Shown in pieces: positions 62,296-64,000 of a stretch of DNA of 64,000 bases. A program made the position numbers and the translations under genes. The stretch is from Microvirga soli (lineage in GTDB: Bacteria > Pseudomonadota > Alphaproteobacteria > Rhizobiales > Beijerinckiaceae), in NCBI RefSeq assembly GCF_016734765.1, contig NZ_JAERQE010000027.1, forward strand, positions 1 through 64,000, written 5' to 3'. The notes under the pieces are model-generated. The model was not told the DNA's origin. It worked only from the letters and a program-made list of their open reading frames with translations, and did not search any database. Within the stretch, counting starts at the first letter, position 1; each line of letters opens with the position of its first letter.

Positions 62296-63774
62296 ATGTC
62301 AGATCGCCTGAATGACGACACGCTAGCTGAACTGGCTGGGGGTGTCCAACGTCCTTCCTATGACCGGAGAATCCTGAGAACAGGCATCGTTCATCTCGGC
62401 GTGGGCGCGTTCCACCGGGCGCATCAGGCTGTGTACACGGACGACGTCCTGGCAAGGGATCCGGACTGGGGCATTGTGGCAGCGAGCCTGCGAAGCCCTG
62501 ACACCTACGACGCGCTGCAGCCGCAGGACGGGCTTTATACCCTTTCTGTCCGTTCCCAGGGGGGTGAGGCGCTGCGAGTCATCGGATCGATTCAGCGTGT
62601 CATCGTTGCTCCCCGTGAGATCGAGGATCTTCTCGACGTGATGGCGGACCCTCAGACGCGGATCGTGACCTTGACCGTCACCGAAAAGGGCTACTGCTAC
62701 GATCCGGCGACGGGTGCCTTAAACGAGGCCCATCCCGATATCGTGCATGATCTCGCTTATTCGATGAACCCGAAATCCGCCCCGGGCTTCATCATCGAGG
62801 CCCTGCGCCGCCGGCGCATGAACGGCGTGGCGCCCTTCACCGTACTGACCTGCGACAACCTTCCATCCAATGGCCGCACCGTGAAGCGCGTTCTCACCCG
62901 CTTTGCCGAACTGGTCGACCCGGAGCTCGGCCGGTTCGTCGCAGACGAGGTCTCCTGCCCCTCGACCATGGTCGACCGGATCGTGCCGGCCACGAGCGAT
63001 CAGGATCGCGAGCGAATCGCAGAGGCGCTTGGCGTCACTGATGCATGGCCCGTTGTCACCGAGCCTTTCACGCAATGGGTAATCGAGGATCGCTTCCCGC
63101 AGGGGCGCCCAGCCTGGGAGGCCGCAGGCGCTGAGTTCGTGAGCGACGTCGAGCCTTACGAGCACATGAAGCTCAGGCTGCTCAATGGAAGCCACTCGAC
63201 GCTCGCCTATCTCGGCTATCTTGCCGGCTACGAGACCGTTGCCGATACGATGGCCGATGAGGCCTTCGTCCGGCTGATCCGGGGCCTCATGGACGAGGAG
63301 GTCACGCCGACCCTGCACATGCCCGCCGGGGCCGATCTTGAGTCTTATAAGAGCGCCCTCATTGTGCGCTTCAAGAATCCGGCCTTGAAGCACCGCACAT
63401 GGCAGATTGCCATGGATGGATCCCAAAAGCTTCCACAGCGCCTTCTCGGCACGATTCGCGACCGCCTTAGCAATGGCGCTTCAATCGGACGGCTCTCACT
63501 CGGGGTCGCAGCCTGGATGCGCTATGTAACGGGCACGGATGAGAATGGCGTGGCCATCGACGTCCGTGATCCCATGGTGGCACGGCTTCAGGAAATTGCC
63601 AGCCAAGCGGAGGGATCTGTCGAAACGCTGGCGCGCGGTCTGTTCGGTATCCGCGAGATCTTCGGAGATGATCTGCCGGCGACCCCCCGCTTCACGAGCG
63701 AGGTGCTTGCACACCTCACGCAACTCTACAAGCTTGGAGCCAGGCGTACCGTGTCCGAGTTCAAGGCGGGCTGA
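62296..63774 (+). CDS. uxuB: Fructuronate reductase / mannitol dehydrogenase-family protein UxuB
   Basis: A 492-aa long-chain polyol dehydrogenase. It reduces D-fructuronate to D-mannonate with NADH, between the UxaC and UxuA steps. Motifs: GVGAFHRAHQAVYTDD (cofactor fold), TVTEKGYCYD, DNLPSNG and the catalytic Lys region KLRLLNGSHSTLAYLGYLAG. Start: ATG at 62296, preceded by GAGG, 7 nt after the permease. Closely related mannitol dehydrogenases exist, but the uxaC/uxuA context favours fructuronate reductase. Confidence 0.92.
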   Translation: MSDRLNDDTLAELAGGVQRPSYDRRILRTGIVHLGVGAFHRAHQAVYTDDVLARDPDWGIVAASLRSPDTYDALQPQDGLYTLSVRSQGGEALRVIGSIQRVIVAPREIEDLLDVMADPQTRIVTLTVTEKGYCYDPATGALNEAHPDIVHDLAYSMNPKSAPGFIIEALRRRRMNGVAPFTVLTCDNLPSNGRTVKRVLTRFAELVDPELGRFVADEVSCPSTMVDRIVPATSDQDRERIAEALGVTDAWPVVTEPFTQWVIEDRFPQGRPAWEAAGAEFVSDVEPYEHMKLRLLNGSHSTLAYLGYLAGYETVADTMADEAFVRLIRGLMDEEVTPTLHMPAGADLESYKSALIVRFKNPALKHRTWQIAMDGSQKLPQRLLGTIRDRLSNGASIGRLSLGVAAWMRYVTGTDENGVAIDVRDPMVARLQEIASQAEGSVETLARGLFGIREIFGDDLPATPRFTSEVLAHLTQLYKLGARRTVSEFKAG

Positions 63775-63786
63775 GCCTCGCCAGAT

Positions 63787-64000
63787 TCAAGCAGCGGCTT
63801 CCCTTTCACGCTTTTTCTGGCACGCGCGGCACCTGCAGCCGTGCGGCTTGATGAAGGTCTCGAAGTAGTTCTTTCCGTAATTGTAGGTGATCTCGTCGCC
63901 CGGCTTGATCTGCTTGATCGCCTTGATGCGGATCTTGCCCCGCGAGATCGTTGCCTGGGCATTCGGGCGGCATGCGTGGTTGATGTAGCGCGCGGTGTTC
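63787..64000 (-). CDS. SET-domain protein, C-terminal part
   Basis: Only the last 70 residues are inside the window. The frame reads NTARYINHACRPNAQATI, then IKPGDEITYNYGKNYF and the end GCRCRACQKKREREAAA. NHxCxPN and the GDExTYxYG core are hallmark SET motifs for S-adenosylmethionine and Lys binding, and the cysteine cluster resembles a post-SET zinc site. It should be a protein-lysine methyltransferase or relative. No partner is visible; the 5' end lies beyond position 64000. Bacterial SET proteins exist, but few are characterised. It is convergent with uxuB, with 12 nt between the two stops. Confidence 0.82.
   Translation of the reverse strand, partial: NTARYINHACRPNAQATISRGKIRIKAIKQIKPGDEITYNYGKNYFETFIKPHGCRCRACQKKREREAAA

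Overview
The window is GC-rich, tightly packed bacterial chromosome. The gene content points to an alphaproteobacterium of the Hyphomicrobiales (Rhizobiales) type: many ABC uptake operons for sugars and peptides, FCD-type GntR regulators beside catabolic operons, a hexuronate pathway with its own ABC importer, and RTX and type I secretion remains. The genus is an inference (Microvirga or a methylobacterial relative would fit). No tRNA, rRNA, CRISPR array or replication origin was seen.

Layout. (1) 0.1-5.3 kb, minus strand: a three-gene unit of class III cyclase/TPR protein, PAP2/vanadium-haloperoxidase-like protein and S8 protease; the protease is frameshifted. (2) 5.5-11.5 kb: a secreted alpha/beta hydrolase, a D-threonine aldolase/D-serine dehydratase-like enzyme, and a YdeP-type molybdopterin oxidoreductase with fdhD. 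(3) 11.6-15.1 kb: a decayed locus. An RTX haem peroxidase has lost its N-terminus and carries an in-frame stop. It is fused at a deletion junction to the tail of an HlyD-type secretion adaptor, which is itself split by a 1160-bp insertion sequence with clear inverted repeats and target duplication. (4) 15.2-25.3 kb: a seven-gene sugar or sugar-acid operon (aldehyde dehydrogenase, YtfQRT/YjfF-like ABC importer, enolase-superfamily dehydratase, GMC oxidoreductase), with a divergent FCD regulator and a TGGTNNNACCA-type operator. (5) 25.4-28.0 kb: glycerophosphodiesterase, YbaK-type deacylase and a short-chain dehydrogenase. (6) 28.1-41.8 kb: an amide/peptide island. A GntR-led operon (creatininase-like, PanE-like, SDR, polysaccharide deacetylase, DmpA-type peptidase, isoaspartyl peptidase) faces a Dpp-type importer and an M32 carboxypeptidase. 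(7) 41.8-52.2 kb: an OGFr-like protein, a TauE/SafE permease, and an operon joining an FCD regulator, a Gsi/Dpp-type importer, a gamma-glutamyltransferase and a DUF1028 protein. (8) 52.4-54.7 kb: a YeeZ-like epimerase and an M20 amidohydrolase. (9) 54.7-63.8 kb: hexuronate use, with uxuA and its regulator facing uxaC, a polyamine-type ABC importer and uxuB. (10) 63.8 kb to the end: the C-terminus of a SET-domain protein.

Regions 4, 6, 7 and 9 share one plan: a GntR regulator, an importer and the intracellular enzymes that process what is imported. Stem-loops lie just after three of the four solute-binding-protein genes, which suggests differential expression of binding protein and membrane components. 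The least explained parts are the cyclase/haloperoxidase/protease unit, the substrates of the two peptide-type islands, and the SET-domain protein at the right edge.
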